Assembly (NCBI GenBank): GCA_947642635.1 | Contig: CANRTI010000003.1 | Span: 1 to 64,000 of the forward strand | From: an uncultured Mycoplasma sp. | GTDB lineage: Bacteria; Bacillota_I; Bacilli_A; RF39; UBA660 | DNA: 64,000 nt | Direction: 5' to 3' | Shown: positions 18,699 to 26,539 of the stretch, in pieces | Layout: every line of letters starts with the position of its first letter | Position numbering within the stretch: the first letter of the stretch is position 1 | The notes under the pieces: generated by a model | The model's input: only the letters and a program-made list of their open reading frames with translations | Told to the model about the DNA's origin: nothing | Database searches by the model: none | Program-made: the position numbers and the translations under genes

Positions 18699-18908
18699 TT
18701 GTTTTCAATCATTGAATTAGTTATAATTATATTAGGTAGTCTTGATAAAGAACAGTCGCGTTACGGTAATTCGGGTGGTTACAATGCGTGGAATGTGAAT
18801 TCGAACGGCAATGTCAACAATAACAATTTGCATAATACGAATTCGGTTCGCCCAGCCCACTATAACTTGAAAGATAATATGGCTAAGGTTATATTTTTGG
18901 GAAGATAG
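18699..18908 (+). ncRNA. Retroelement-like template/variable repeat with its own promoter (repeat copy 2)
   Basis: A promoter (TTGTTT 18699-18704, 17 nt, TATAAT 18722-18727) is followed by the shared 29-bp block and then a region much richer in G+C than its surroundings. Read in the open frame it gives YNAWNVNSNGNVNNNN then NTNSVRPA, before a TAG at 18906. Such AAY-rich sequence ending in VRPA is the pattern of diversity-generating retroelement template and variable repeats. There is no start codon after the promoter (the frame's only start, a TTG, is the -35 itself), so the transcript is probably non-coding. No reverse transcriptase lies in the window. It may be a template RNA, an orphan variable repeat or a remnant. 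Confidence 0.5.
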
Positions 18909-18957
18909 AGGACAAAGATTATCTAAGATGAAATGATTTAATATTTTGTCTAAATTA

Positions 18958-19012
18958 AAAACAGAGATGATTAAGTTATACGTAACTTATCTATTACTCT
19001 GTTATTTTTATT
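18958..19012. terminator. Bidirectional terminator between the repeat element and smc
   Basis: A long stem pairs AAAACAGAGAT...TTAAGTTA with TAACTTAT...TACTCTGTTAT. T-rich tails on both strands would stop smc transcription and any rightward transcript from the repeat element. Confidence 0.75.
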
Positions 19013-21946
19013 TTATAAATCGGCTAACTCTACTCCAACTACTTTACTAATACCAGCATTTTGCATAGTAACACCATATAATACATCAGCATATTCCATC
19101 ATTCTTTTTTTATGAGTAATTAAAATATATTGACTACTCATTTTTTTACGATTTAAATATTCGCCAAATAAATCCACATTAACTTCATCTAATGCTGCTT
19201 CAACTTCATCTAAAATAATAAATGGGACAGGAGAAACATTTAAAATAGCAAATAGTAGACAAATAGCTGTTAAAGATTTTTCGCCTCCAGAAAGACTTTG
19301 AGTATTATGTAGTTTTTTACCTGGTGGAATAACTATCATATCAATTCCTGTATGTAAATAATCTTTTGGATCAGTTAATTCTAACTTTCCAATACCGCCT
19401 TGAAACATAATTTTAAATACTTTACTAAATTCGGCACTTACACTTTCAAATGTAGTTTTGAATTTATCAGTCATAATATTATCCATATCATTAATAACTT
19501 CTAAGAGATTATTCATTGATATTTCTAAATCGTTTTTTTGATTTAATAAGAATTCATAGCGAGTATTAATTCGTTCATACTCAGCAATACTTCCAGTATT
19601 TACTTCTCCTAAAGCTTTAATATCATTTTTCAATTTACTTACTTTACTTCTGGCAATATCTACTTCAACTTCTAATTCATAGTTAGCAGCAGCATATTCA
19701 TAAGTCATACTATAATCTTCATTAAGAGTTAAAAGCAGATTATCTAGTTTAATATTGATTTTACCAATGTTAAGACTAATTTTATTAATCTCTGCTAGTG
19801 TGGCTTTATATTCAGAATTAACTAAACTATTGGCATCTTCTAAAGATTTTAAATTATTATTTAATTCTTCTTTTTTATTTTTTAACTCTAAAATATTTTG
19901 ATCAATTTTTTCTTTTTCAATATTTAAAACATTTAATCTAGCCATAAGATTATCTAATTCTGTATCAATTAAATTATCTTTTAAATTGTTCATTCCTGTG
20001 ATATCATTTTTAACTATTTTTAGTTTTTCTTCAAAATTGTGTAAATCATTTAATTTATTATCTTTAATATTATTTAAATTAATTAATTCTTTATCATTAT
20101 TTAATATATTATCACTAATAATTTCATATTCACTATTTAAATCTTTTAAAGAATTATTTAAAATTTCTATTTTATCAATAATATTATCTAACTTTGTTTT
20201 GTGATTAGACAATTCATTTTTTAAGGAAACACCATTATTTTTAATAGCTCCGCCACCACTTATAGAACCACCAGCATAAATAATACTACCATCAAGGGAA
20301 ATAACACGATATTTGTAGTCTAAAATTTTAGCCACTAAATTCATAGCATCAATATTTTCAACAACAATAATATTTCCCAATTGATTTTCAATAATATTTT
20401 GATATAAGGAATTATATTGGATTAATTCCGATAAAATACCAACATAACCATTTACTTGAACAAGACGAGATTTAACTTCTGCATTAATTAACCGAGATTT
20501 AATAATGTTAAGCGGTAAAAAAGTTGCACGACCAATTTTCTTCTCTTTTAAATAGTTAATTGCCTCTTTAGCAACATTTTCATTATCAACAACTAAAAAA
20601 TTACTAGATGCTCCTAGAGCAACTTCTGTAGCGGTAATAAATTCATCAGGAATAGTAATTAAATTACTTATAGTATTGTGAATACCAGATAATCTTGGAT
20701 TATTTAATAAATTTTTAACACTTAATGGTAAATGTTCATTGTTTAAAAGATTATTTTCAATTATATCAATGCGATTTTCTAAATTAAACTTCTCTTTTAA
20801 TAAATCATTTAAGTCTTGATTATAAATATTTTTCTTAGACACAATATTTTTATAATCAATAGTTTTTTCTTGATTAATTTTAGTCTTTTCATTAATATTA
20901 TTTTTTAATATATCTATTTCATTATTAAGTAATTCAATTTCTTTAATTAATTTTAATTCTTCTTCTTTTAAATTAAGTAAATTATTTTGAACTTTATCTT
21001 CACTGTATTCGTATTTGATACGTTCTAAATTTATTCTTTTTTCACTATCTAATAAAGATATTTCTTCTGTTAAATTAAGTAATTTTTTATTAGCAGCATT
21101 CAAATCATCATCTATTTTATAAATATCTAACTTTACTTTTTCTATTTCATTAGCATTAATTGAATGTTCCATACTCTCTAACTTTTTATTTAAAGTATCT
21201 TCTTTATTCTTTAGTTCTTTATATTCCTTATTAATATTTGTAATATCACTACTAATTAAAGCAATTTCCATATTTTTTAATTCATTTTTTAAATCTAAAT
21301 AAATCTTGGCTACTTCAGCTTGTTTTTTTAAAGGCAAAACAGATTGTTCTAGTTCATTAATAACTAATTTAACACTCTCTAAATTATCTTTTGTTTTATC
21401 TAATTTTTTTAAACTCTCTTCTTTACGTTTTTTATATTTTAAAACCCCAGCTGCACTTTCAAATATAACCCGTCTTTCTAAGGGCTTAGAATTAACAATA
21501 TCAGTAACTGTTCCTTGAGAAATAATATTAAATGCTTCGCCAGAAGCTCCCGAGTCAATAAATAATTCTAAAATGTCTTTTAAACGAACTCGGGTATTAT
21601 TTAAATAATATTCACTTTCACCACTCTTATAAACAGTTCTTTTAACAGCAATTTCCGTAAATTCACTATTTAAATATTTATCACTATTATCAAAAGTCAA
21701 AATAACTGATGCTTTATTTAAAGCGTCTTTATATTCGGAACCACTAAAAATGACATCACTCATGCTTGAAGCACCACGCAAAGATTTTACTGATTGCTCT
21801 CCTAAAACCCATCTAACAGCATCAACTATATTACTTTTACCACTACCATTAGGACCAACAACAGCAGTTATACCTTTATTAAGTTCAAAAGTCGTTTTCT
21901 CGGCAAACGACTTAAATCCTTCTAATTTAATACTTTTTAAATACAT
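19013..21946 (-). CDS. smc: Chromosome condensation protein SMC (short arms)
   Basis: SMC is the ATPase that organises and segregates the chromosome with ScpA/ScpB. The N-terminal ATPase lobe has GPNGSGKSNIVDAVRW. Two coiled-coil arms flank a hinge at about residues 415-530 (ending near ATFLPLNI), and the C-terminal lobe has LSGGEKSLTAICLLFAI and FIILDEVEAALDE. All catalytic motifs are intact. At 977 residues it is about 200 shorter than the usual bacterial 1,180, and the loss is in the coiled coils. It follows rnc with a 15-bp gap, the normal rnc-smc order of Bacilli. Confidence 0.96.
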   Translation of the reverse strand: MYLKSIKLEGFKSFAEKTTFELNKGITAVVGPNGSGKSNIVDAVRWVLGEQSVKSLRGASSMSDVIFSGSEYKDALNKASVILTFDNSDKYLNSEFTEIAVKRTVYKSGESEYYLNNTRVRLKDILELFIDSGASGEAFNIISQGTVTDIVNSKPLERRVIFESAAGVLKYKKRKEESLKKLDKTKDNLESVKLVINELEQSVLPLKKQAEVAKIYLDLKNELKNMEIALISSDITNINKEYKELKNKEDTLNKKLESMEHSINANEIEKVKLDIYKIDDDLNAANKKLLNLTEEISLLDSEKRINLERIKYEYSEDKVQNNLLNLKEEELKLIKEIELLNNEIDILKNNINEKTKINQEKTIDYKNIVSKKNIYNQDLNDLLKEKFNLENRIDIIENNLLNNEHLPLSVKNLLNNPRLSGIHNTISNLITIPDEFITATEVALGASSNFLVVDNENVAKEAINYLKEKKIGRATFLPLNIIKSRLINAEVKSRLVQVNGYVGILSELIQYNSLYQNIIENQLGNIIVVENIDAMNLVAKILDYKYRVISLDGSIIYAGGSISGGGAIKNNGVSLKNELSNHKTKLDNIIDKIEILNNSLKDLNSEYEIISDNILNNDKELINLNNIKDNKLNDLHNFEEKLKIVKNDITGMNNLKDNLIDTELDNLMARLNVLNIEKEKIDQNILELKNKKEELNNNLKSLEDANSLVNSEYKATLAEINKISLNIGKINIKLDNLLLTLNEDYSMTYEYAAANYELEVEVDIARSKVSKLKNDIKALGEVNTGSIAEYERINTRYEFLLNQKNDLEISMNNLLEVINDMDNIMTDKFKTTFESVSAEFSKVFKIMFQGGIGKLELTDPKDYLHTGIDMIVIPPGKKLHNTQSLSGGEKSLTAICLLFAILNVSPVPFIILDEVEAALDEVNVDLFGEYLNRKKMSSQYILITHKKRMMEYADVLYGVTMQNAGISKVVGVELADL

Positions 21947-21961
21947 AATTCACCACCATAA

Positions 21962-22612
21962 TTATTTTGCTGACTTTTTGTAAGCATCAAAAGCCGCTTT
22001 TTGTTCTGCTTCTTTTTTAGTTTTTCCAACCCCGCGACCATAAATTATATTATCTATTTTAACCTCAATTTCAAAAGTCTTATTGTGAGCTTCTCCATAT
22101 TCTTTAACTAAAACATATTCTAAAGATTTCTTATCCGTTTGAACATATTCTTGTAACATTGTTTTGTAATCATCAAAAAATTCATAACCTTTTTCAATGT
22201 ATGGTATTACAACTTGATAAATATATTTTTGAGCAACAGAAAAACCATTTGTTAAATAAATAGCTCCTAGTAAGCTTTCAAAAATATCGGCAATAATTGT
22301 ATCGTTAATATTATTAACTTGCCCATGGCCAACACGGATATATTTGATATAACCAATATCCTTCGCATAATGTGCAAGTGCTTGTTCACAAACAAAACTA
22401 GCACGTTTTTTAGTCATAATTCCTTCTTTATAGGAAGTGTTTTGATAAAAGTATTCACTTGTAATTAATTCTAAAACAGCATCACCTAAAAATTCTAAAC
22501 GTTCATAATTAGGACATTCTTTATGTTCATTCGAGTAACTACTATGAGTTAGAGCTTCTATAAATAATGGATTATCAGTATTTTGAATATTATATTTTTT
22601 TAAGAACTCCAT
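21962..22612 (-). CDS. rnc: Ribonuclease III
   Basis: RNase III cleaves double-stranded RNA in rRNA and mRNA processing. The signature ERLEFLGDAVLELI lies near residue 33 and a second acidic cluster is in DIFESLLGAIYL. A C-terminal double-stranded RNA-binding domain ends KKEAEQKAAFDAYKK. The start at 22612 (MEFLKKYN) is preferred over 22624 because GGTGATT precedes it. It is directly upstream of smc in the same unit. Confidence 0.95.
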   Translation of the reverse strand: MEFLKKYNIQNTDNPLFIEALTHSSYSNEHKECPNYERLEFLGDAVLELITSEYFYQNTSYKEGIMTKKRASFVCEQALAHYAKDIGYIKYIRVGHGQVNNINDTIIADIFESLLGAIYLTNGFSVAQKYIYQVVIPYIEKGYEFFDDYKTMLQEYVQTDKKSLEYVLVKEYGEAHNKTFEIEVKIDNIIYGRGVGKTKKEAEQKAAFDAYKKSAK

Positions 22613-22667
22613 TTTAATCACCATATTAAAATTATATCATAAATTTTATTTTTTGCCATTATTTAAA

Positions 22668-22693
22668 AATAAAAAAGCAATTTCTTGCTTTTC
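22668..22693 (-). terminator. Terminator after the small XRE regulator
   Basis: On the minus strand AAAAGCAA-GAAA-TTGCTTTT is followed by TTATTTTT. It separates the regulator from rnc. Confidence 0.8.
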
Positions 22694-22704
22694 TGTTTTC
22701 ATGT

Positions 22705-22959
22705 TTATATTTCTAAAATGTTACAAAATTTCAATTTTTTTTCTAAGATTATTTCATTACCTTCTAAAATATCATCTATTTTAATATCAAAAATTGTACT
22801 TAAGCATTTTAAAGAATCAATATCAGGAAATCCCAAATTCCTTTCCCATTTTGAAATGCATTGTCTGGTAACATGCATTTCATCTGCTAATTGCTGCTGT
22901 GTCCAATTTCTGTTTTCTCTTAATTTCTTGATGTAATTTCCTATTTTATCTTGTTTCAT
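22705..22959 (-). CDS. Small XRE-family HTH regulator
   Basis: The 84-residue protein consists almost entirely of a Cro/CI-type HTH (WTQQQLADEMHVTRQCISKWE) plus a short tail. It has its own Shine-Dalgarno (GAGGT) and terminator. It lies next to the ECF sigma module and the secreted protein, but there is no proof that it controls them. It could equally be a free-standing housekeeping regulator. Confidence 0.8.
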   Translation of the reverse strand: MKQDKIGNYIKKLRENRNWTQQQLADEMHVTRQCISKWERNLGFPDIDSLKCLSTIFDIKIDDILEGNEIILEKKLKFCNILEI

Positions 22960-22987
22960 TTTTACCTCTTTATTCTCTAGTTATATC

Positions 22988-23025
22988 AAAAAGCAAATTA
23001 AATTTAATTATTTGATTTGCCCTTT
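22988..23025 (-). terminator. Terminator after the secreted-protein gene
   Basis: On the minus strand GGGCAAAT...ATTTGC is followed by TTTTTGAT, just after the stop of the gene at 23038. Confidence 0.65.
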
Positions 23026-23037
23026 GTAAATTATTCA

Positions 23038-23919
23038 TTAAAATGTTGTTTTTACTCCACCCATACCATCATAATATCCACGAATTGTCGCATTACTGTA
23101 ATATAATACGCCACCTAAACCGTTAGCTGAGAAACTATATGATTTAGATTGAGCTAATGTTACATTTTTAGTTGCATGTTGGTATGTGGCAGCAACTTCC
23201 ATATTACCCCATAATTCTCCTGTAATATCTAGTTCATTATTAAGTTCATATGTTACATTGTCAAAAATATTCATCGAAATTCCGATTCCATTACTTGATT
23301 TTATCATATTATTACCACCATCTTGATATCGTTGTTCTAACAAACGATCATTACCAGTTTGAACTCCTGTAGAATATAAAGGTGTAAAAGAAGCTCCAGG
23401 ATAAACATCCCATCTAGCTGCAATAACATCATAAGATTTAGTTTTAGGAACGCCGTCCCAAGAAACTTTTACGTTAATTCTTGCCCTAGGTATATTATAA
23501 ATATATGTTGCTAATGTTATACCTTTTGTAGTTGTGTTATATGATACAGTATTATCTAATTGCATGGGTATATTTGGTTTATTTATCTTATAATTTAAAT
23601 ATTCTTCTTTACTTATCTCTTTAGATAATGTTCCTATTGTTTCTCCTAAAATATTATAAGTTGTTGTTTCTAAAAAATATTTTGTTTCCTCAGTCTTTGA
23701 AATAACTTCATGGTTTATTTCGAATTCAAATTGTTCATTAGACATATTCCTAATTAAAGCTTCGCTAAAATTCTTAGCAATTTTATCATATTGTTCTTTC
23801 GTCATTTCGACACCATTGTTATTAATGTAATATGGTTTTTCTAGTGCTTGTACACTATTTGATGTTATAAAAAATACTATTGTTAAAAATAATGGTAAAA
23901 TTATTTTTTTAAATTTCAT
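23038..23919 (-). CDS. Secreted protein of unknown function in an ECF sigma module
   Basis: A classic signal peptide is present (MKFKKIILPLFLTIVFFITS, cleavage probably after VQA near residue 25). The mature part of about 270 residues has a helical N-terminal third and a beta-rich, Gly/Asn/Tyr-rich C-terminal part (SYSFSANGLGGVLYYSN). I recognise no catalytic motif. The start at 23919 is chosen for the AAGGAAA site and the signal peptide. It lies directly after the sigma and anti-sigma genes in the same direction and is the most likely product of that regulon (inference). Confidence 0.7.
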   Translation of the reverse strand: MKFKKIILPLFLTIVFFITSNSVQALEKPYYINNNGVEMTKEQYDKIAKNFSEALIRNMSNEQFEFEINHEVISKTEETKYFLETTTYNILGETIGTLSKEISKEEYLNYKINKPNIPMQLDNTVSYNTTTKGITLATYIYNIPRARINVKVSWDGVPKTKSYDVIAARWDVYPGASFTPLYSTGVQTGNDRLLEQRYQDGGNNMIKSSNGIGISMNIFDNVTYELNNELDITGELWGNMEVAATYQHATKNVTLAQSKSYSFSANGLGGVLYYSNATIRGYYDGMGGVKTTF

Positions 23920-24055
23920 AAATTTTTTTCCTTTCATTTTAAATAATATGGCCAATTATTTTAGTAGTTTCTATATTAAACTACACTTTAAATTTAATAT
24001 ATTAATTTAATAAAGTAAAGCAACTTTCCGTTTCTATTTCGGCATTGATAACTAT

Positions 24056-24847
24056 TTAATATTTCAAATTTTCTAATATATCAATTAACTCTGTTTTTGT
24101 AATATTAAGGCCTTCTATATTATAAATAACATTGTTGTAAATAAAGAAACAAAATGTATTTGGCCAGCCAGTTTCTTCAGAAAGCCAAATTACAATATTT
24201 GCTTTAATATTCAAATTTTCAATATAATATTCTTCTGTTATATCTTCTAATCCTTTTTTTGGCCCTTTTAACATTAAATATTCTTTAAAATATTCTTCAT
24301 CTATATTATCAGCATAATTGGTCATAAATTCTATTTTTAAATTTAAATATTTCTTATTTCGATCTACTTTTTGCTCTTTAGCAAAATCAACATGAAAATT
24401 ATCATCATTCTCAATGGCTACTCTTTTGATATTACCTTTTTTATCTTTTTTTATAATACATTTATCAAATGTATCTTTATTATAAAAATTAGTTTTTAAC
24501 AATTTTATTTTTAAACCTTCTTCAACATTTTGAATAGTTAAATCCTTATTACATATTAAATTATTATCTTTTGCAACTAAAACTTTACCTTCCATATCAA
24601 TACTAACTGATGCTCCACCACTACCATCGTCTACCCAGTTAATAATAAATTCTTTTATATAGTCTTTGGCTACAACTCCTATTGTAGTAAAAGAAGCAAA
24701 AACAATAAAAATAATTGCATATTTAAGTATTAATTTTTTATTATTAAATTTTTCTTTATAAATAGTTTCATTTAAAATTTTATTATCTAATTCTTCACTA
24801 ACTAAGATGTTGTTATAAATACTTTTGATTTTATCTCTATTTTTCAT
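24056..24847 (-). CDS. Membrane-spanning probable anti-sigma factor
   Basis: A basic cytoplasmic N-terminus of about 38 residues is followed by a membrane helix (about residues 39-60, LILKYAIIFIVFASFTTIGVV) and a large extracytoplasmic domain. This layout, together with an 11-bp overlap with the sigma factor gene just upstream, fits an anti-sigma factor that binds the sigma factor with its cytoplasmic segment and senses an external signal. The extracytoplasmic domain resembles no family I can name; DUF4179-like proteins have a similar layout. Confidence 0.7.
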   Translation of the reverse strand: MKNRDKIKSIYNNILVSEELDNKILNETIYKEKFNNKKLILKYAIIFIVFASFTTIGVVAKDYIKEFIINWVDDGSGGASVSIDMEGKVLVAKDNNLICNKDLTIQNVEEGLKIKLLKTNFYNKDTFDKCIIKKDKKGNIKRVAIENDDNFHVDFAKEQKVDRNKKYLNLKIEFMTNYADNIDEEYFKEYLMLKGPKKGLEDITEEYYIENLNIKANIVIWLSEETGWPNTFCFFIYNNVIYNIEGLNITKTELIDILENLKY

Positions 24848-25322
24848 CTTCCCACTCTCCTTTCAAAATATCTTTTAATTTTTTACGAGCTCGATTTAGT
24901 TTTGTTTGAACACTATGTGAATTCATTTTTAAAATAGTAGCAATTTCCTTTACTTTATATCCTTCATAATAATAAAAATAAATGATTATTCGTTCTTTCG
25001 TTGGTAAATTAAATAAAGCTTCTTGTAAATTATTATCAGAATTATTAATAGTGAAATTGCTATGTACAAAATGATCCTCTAAAGGCAAAATTTTTCGATA
25101 CCAATAGCTTAAAAAATAATTCTTGCATTCATTAGCAGTAACAGTCATTAACCATTTTTTTAAATGATTGTCGTCACGAAAATTATTAATATTTTTATAT
25201 AGTTTAATAAAAACATTTTGAGTTATGTCTTCGGCATCACTTAATTTTCTAGTATAACTATAGGCTAGTCTTAACACTGCATCTTTGTTAATATTATAGA
25301 CACGTTGAAATTCTTCTTTCAT
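24837..25322 (-). CDS. ECF-type RNA polymerase sigma factor
   Basis: The 161-residue sigma-70 family protein has region 2 (LAYSYTRKLSDAEDITQNVF, core binding and -10 recognition) and region 4 (VKEIATILKMNSHSVQTKLN, -35 recognition), without region 1 or 3. Shine-Dalgarno GGAGGTG precedes its ATG. It is coupled to the probable anti-sigma gene, the standard ECF arrangement. A perfect 14-bp palindrome lies just upstream. The target promoters are not identified. Confidence 0.92.
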   Translation of the reverse strand: MKEEFQRVYNINKDAVLRLAYSYTRKLSDAEDITQNVFIKLYKNINNFRDDNHLKKWLMTVTANECKNYFLSYWYRKILPLEDHFVHSNFTINNSDNNLQEALFNLPTKERIIIYFYYYEGYKVKEIATILKMNSHSVQTKLNRARKKLKDILKGEWEDEK

Positions 25323-25337
25323 ATTTCACCTCCATGT

Positions 25338-25351
25338 TGAAAGTACTTTCA
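25338..25351. promoter_or_regulatory. Palindromic operator candidate upstream of the ECF sigma gene
   Basis: TGAAAGTACTTTCA is a perfect 14-bp palindrome, 16 bp upstream of the start codon and directly downstream of an AT-rich, -10-like TATATAT. The position fits a repressor site or part of an autoregulated promoter. Confidence 0.5.
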
Positions 25352-25442
25352 TATATATAACAATTCAGAATTGAAAAATAATTCATTTTTTTACATTTTT
25401 TACAAATAATTGCGATTTCTCTTTAAAATATAATACTTCATT

Positions 25443-25472
25443 AAAAAAAACGCAACTAATAGAAGCGTTTTA
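25443..25472 (-). terminator. Terminator of the MBOAT cassette
   Basis: On the minus strand AAAACGC / GCGTTTT arms with an 11-nt loop are followed by TTTT, just downstream of the gene at 25485. Confidence 0.8.
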
Positions 25473-25484
25473 AGGAAACAATTA

Positions 25485-26537
25485 TTATTTTAATAAGTGA
25501 CTATTATTGATACTAAGAGTGCTATACATAAATAAAATGTCTTGATTATTAAATTCAATATGTTTTAAAACATTATCCATATTTATATATCGTAAATCAA
25601 TTAAAGTTATTTTTTGATAATAGGAAATTAATAAAGGTGCTAAACTACTACCAAAAGAATCTCTAAAAATAACTAATTCTCGATTATTATTTTGAGCATT
25701 ATTTTGAATAGTTATGAAACTACTTGGACCATTTAAAAAAACATTATAAGCATCTATACTTTGTAATTCACTTTCATTATAAACTAAAGTTGTAGGATAT
25801 TCTAAATGATAAGTTAGCGCATTATTTAAAATATCATTAGTGTAATAATTTAAACTTTCGGGTTTTTGAAATGGGACTTTAGAATATGATGACCCTTTAA
25901 AATTCGAAAATGTATTTTTTTGATAAGTTATATTTTGGAAATCAAAATTGTAGTAACTTGCTAATTTTGGTAAAACTTTAAAATAAGCTTCTTGTTTCAA
26001 ATGGATATCTGTTTTATAAAAATCTGTTAATTTAAATAAATTAGTAACATCGACATTAGTAAAATTAATCTTTTCTTGAAGGGGCTCAAACATTTTAGAA
26101 TAATCAATTTTTAGGGAGTGTTTTTCTTTAACATAATAATTTTTATCAGGAATTACTATAAGTGCTTTTTTGTTATTTATTAAATATTTTTCAGATATAT
26201 TATTGATTTTATTAATAAAGTTATCAAGACTTTTCGTATCAAGAGGATATAATTCTTCAATTAAATAATCACTTTCTAATAATACTTGATTATGACTACG
26301 ATCACCCAAAACAAAACGTTTTAAGCTATTATTAATATTTAAGAAAAAATTTCGTAAAGGCATTTGATCACTTAGATAATCATCCATTTTAGCTAAGAAA
26401 TCCTCTTTTAAATTAGTAGTAGTTGTAAGTTTTCTTCTTTCACTAAAAGAAATTTTATTATCAGGTAGACAAATACTTAGAACTGCAATACCAAATATGA
26501 TTGTAATAAAACAAATTGTTAATATTCTCTCTTTCAT
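25485..26537 (-). CDS. DHHW/AlgJ-like SGNH-fold protein, partner of the MBOAT protein
   Basis: The 350-residue protein has one N-terminal membrane segment (about residues 5-23) and an extracytoplasmic domain typical of DHHW/AlgX-AlgJ-like acetyltransferase partners: FSERRKLTT, FLAKMDDYLSDQMPLRN and the Ser motif FRDSFGSSLAP. The conserved DHHW-type motif appears as TDIHLK, so the second His-Trp pair is not standard. Such proteins transfer or accept acyl groups passed across the membrane by an MBOAT partner. It follows the MBOAT gene by 2 bp and ends the operon. Confidence 0.82.
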   Translation of the reverse strand: MKERILTICFITIIFGIAVLSICLPDNKISFSERRKLTTTTNLKEDFLAKMDDYLSDQMPLRNFFLNINNSLKRFVLGDRSHNQVLLESDYLIEELYPLDTKSLDNFINKINNISEKYLINNKKALIVIPDKNYYVKEKHSLKIDYSKMFEPLQEKINFTNVDVTNLFKLTDFYKTDIHLKQEAYFKVLPKLASYYNFDFQNITYQKNTFSNFKGSSYSKVPFQKPESLNYYTNDILNNALTYHLEYPTTLVYNESELQSIDAYNVFLNGPSSFITIQNNAQNNNRELVIFRDSFGSSLAPLLISYYQKITLIDLRYINMDNVLKHIEFNNQDILFMYSTLSINNSHLLK

Positions 26538-26539
26538 TA

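Noticed and set aside
18699-18908. Treating the retroelement-like sequence as an ordinary 69-residue protein gene
   Set aside because: The only start, a TTG, coincides with the -35 hexamer of a good promoter, so the transcript would lack it.
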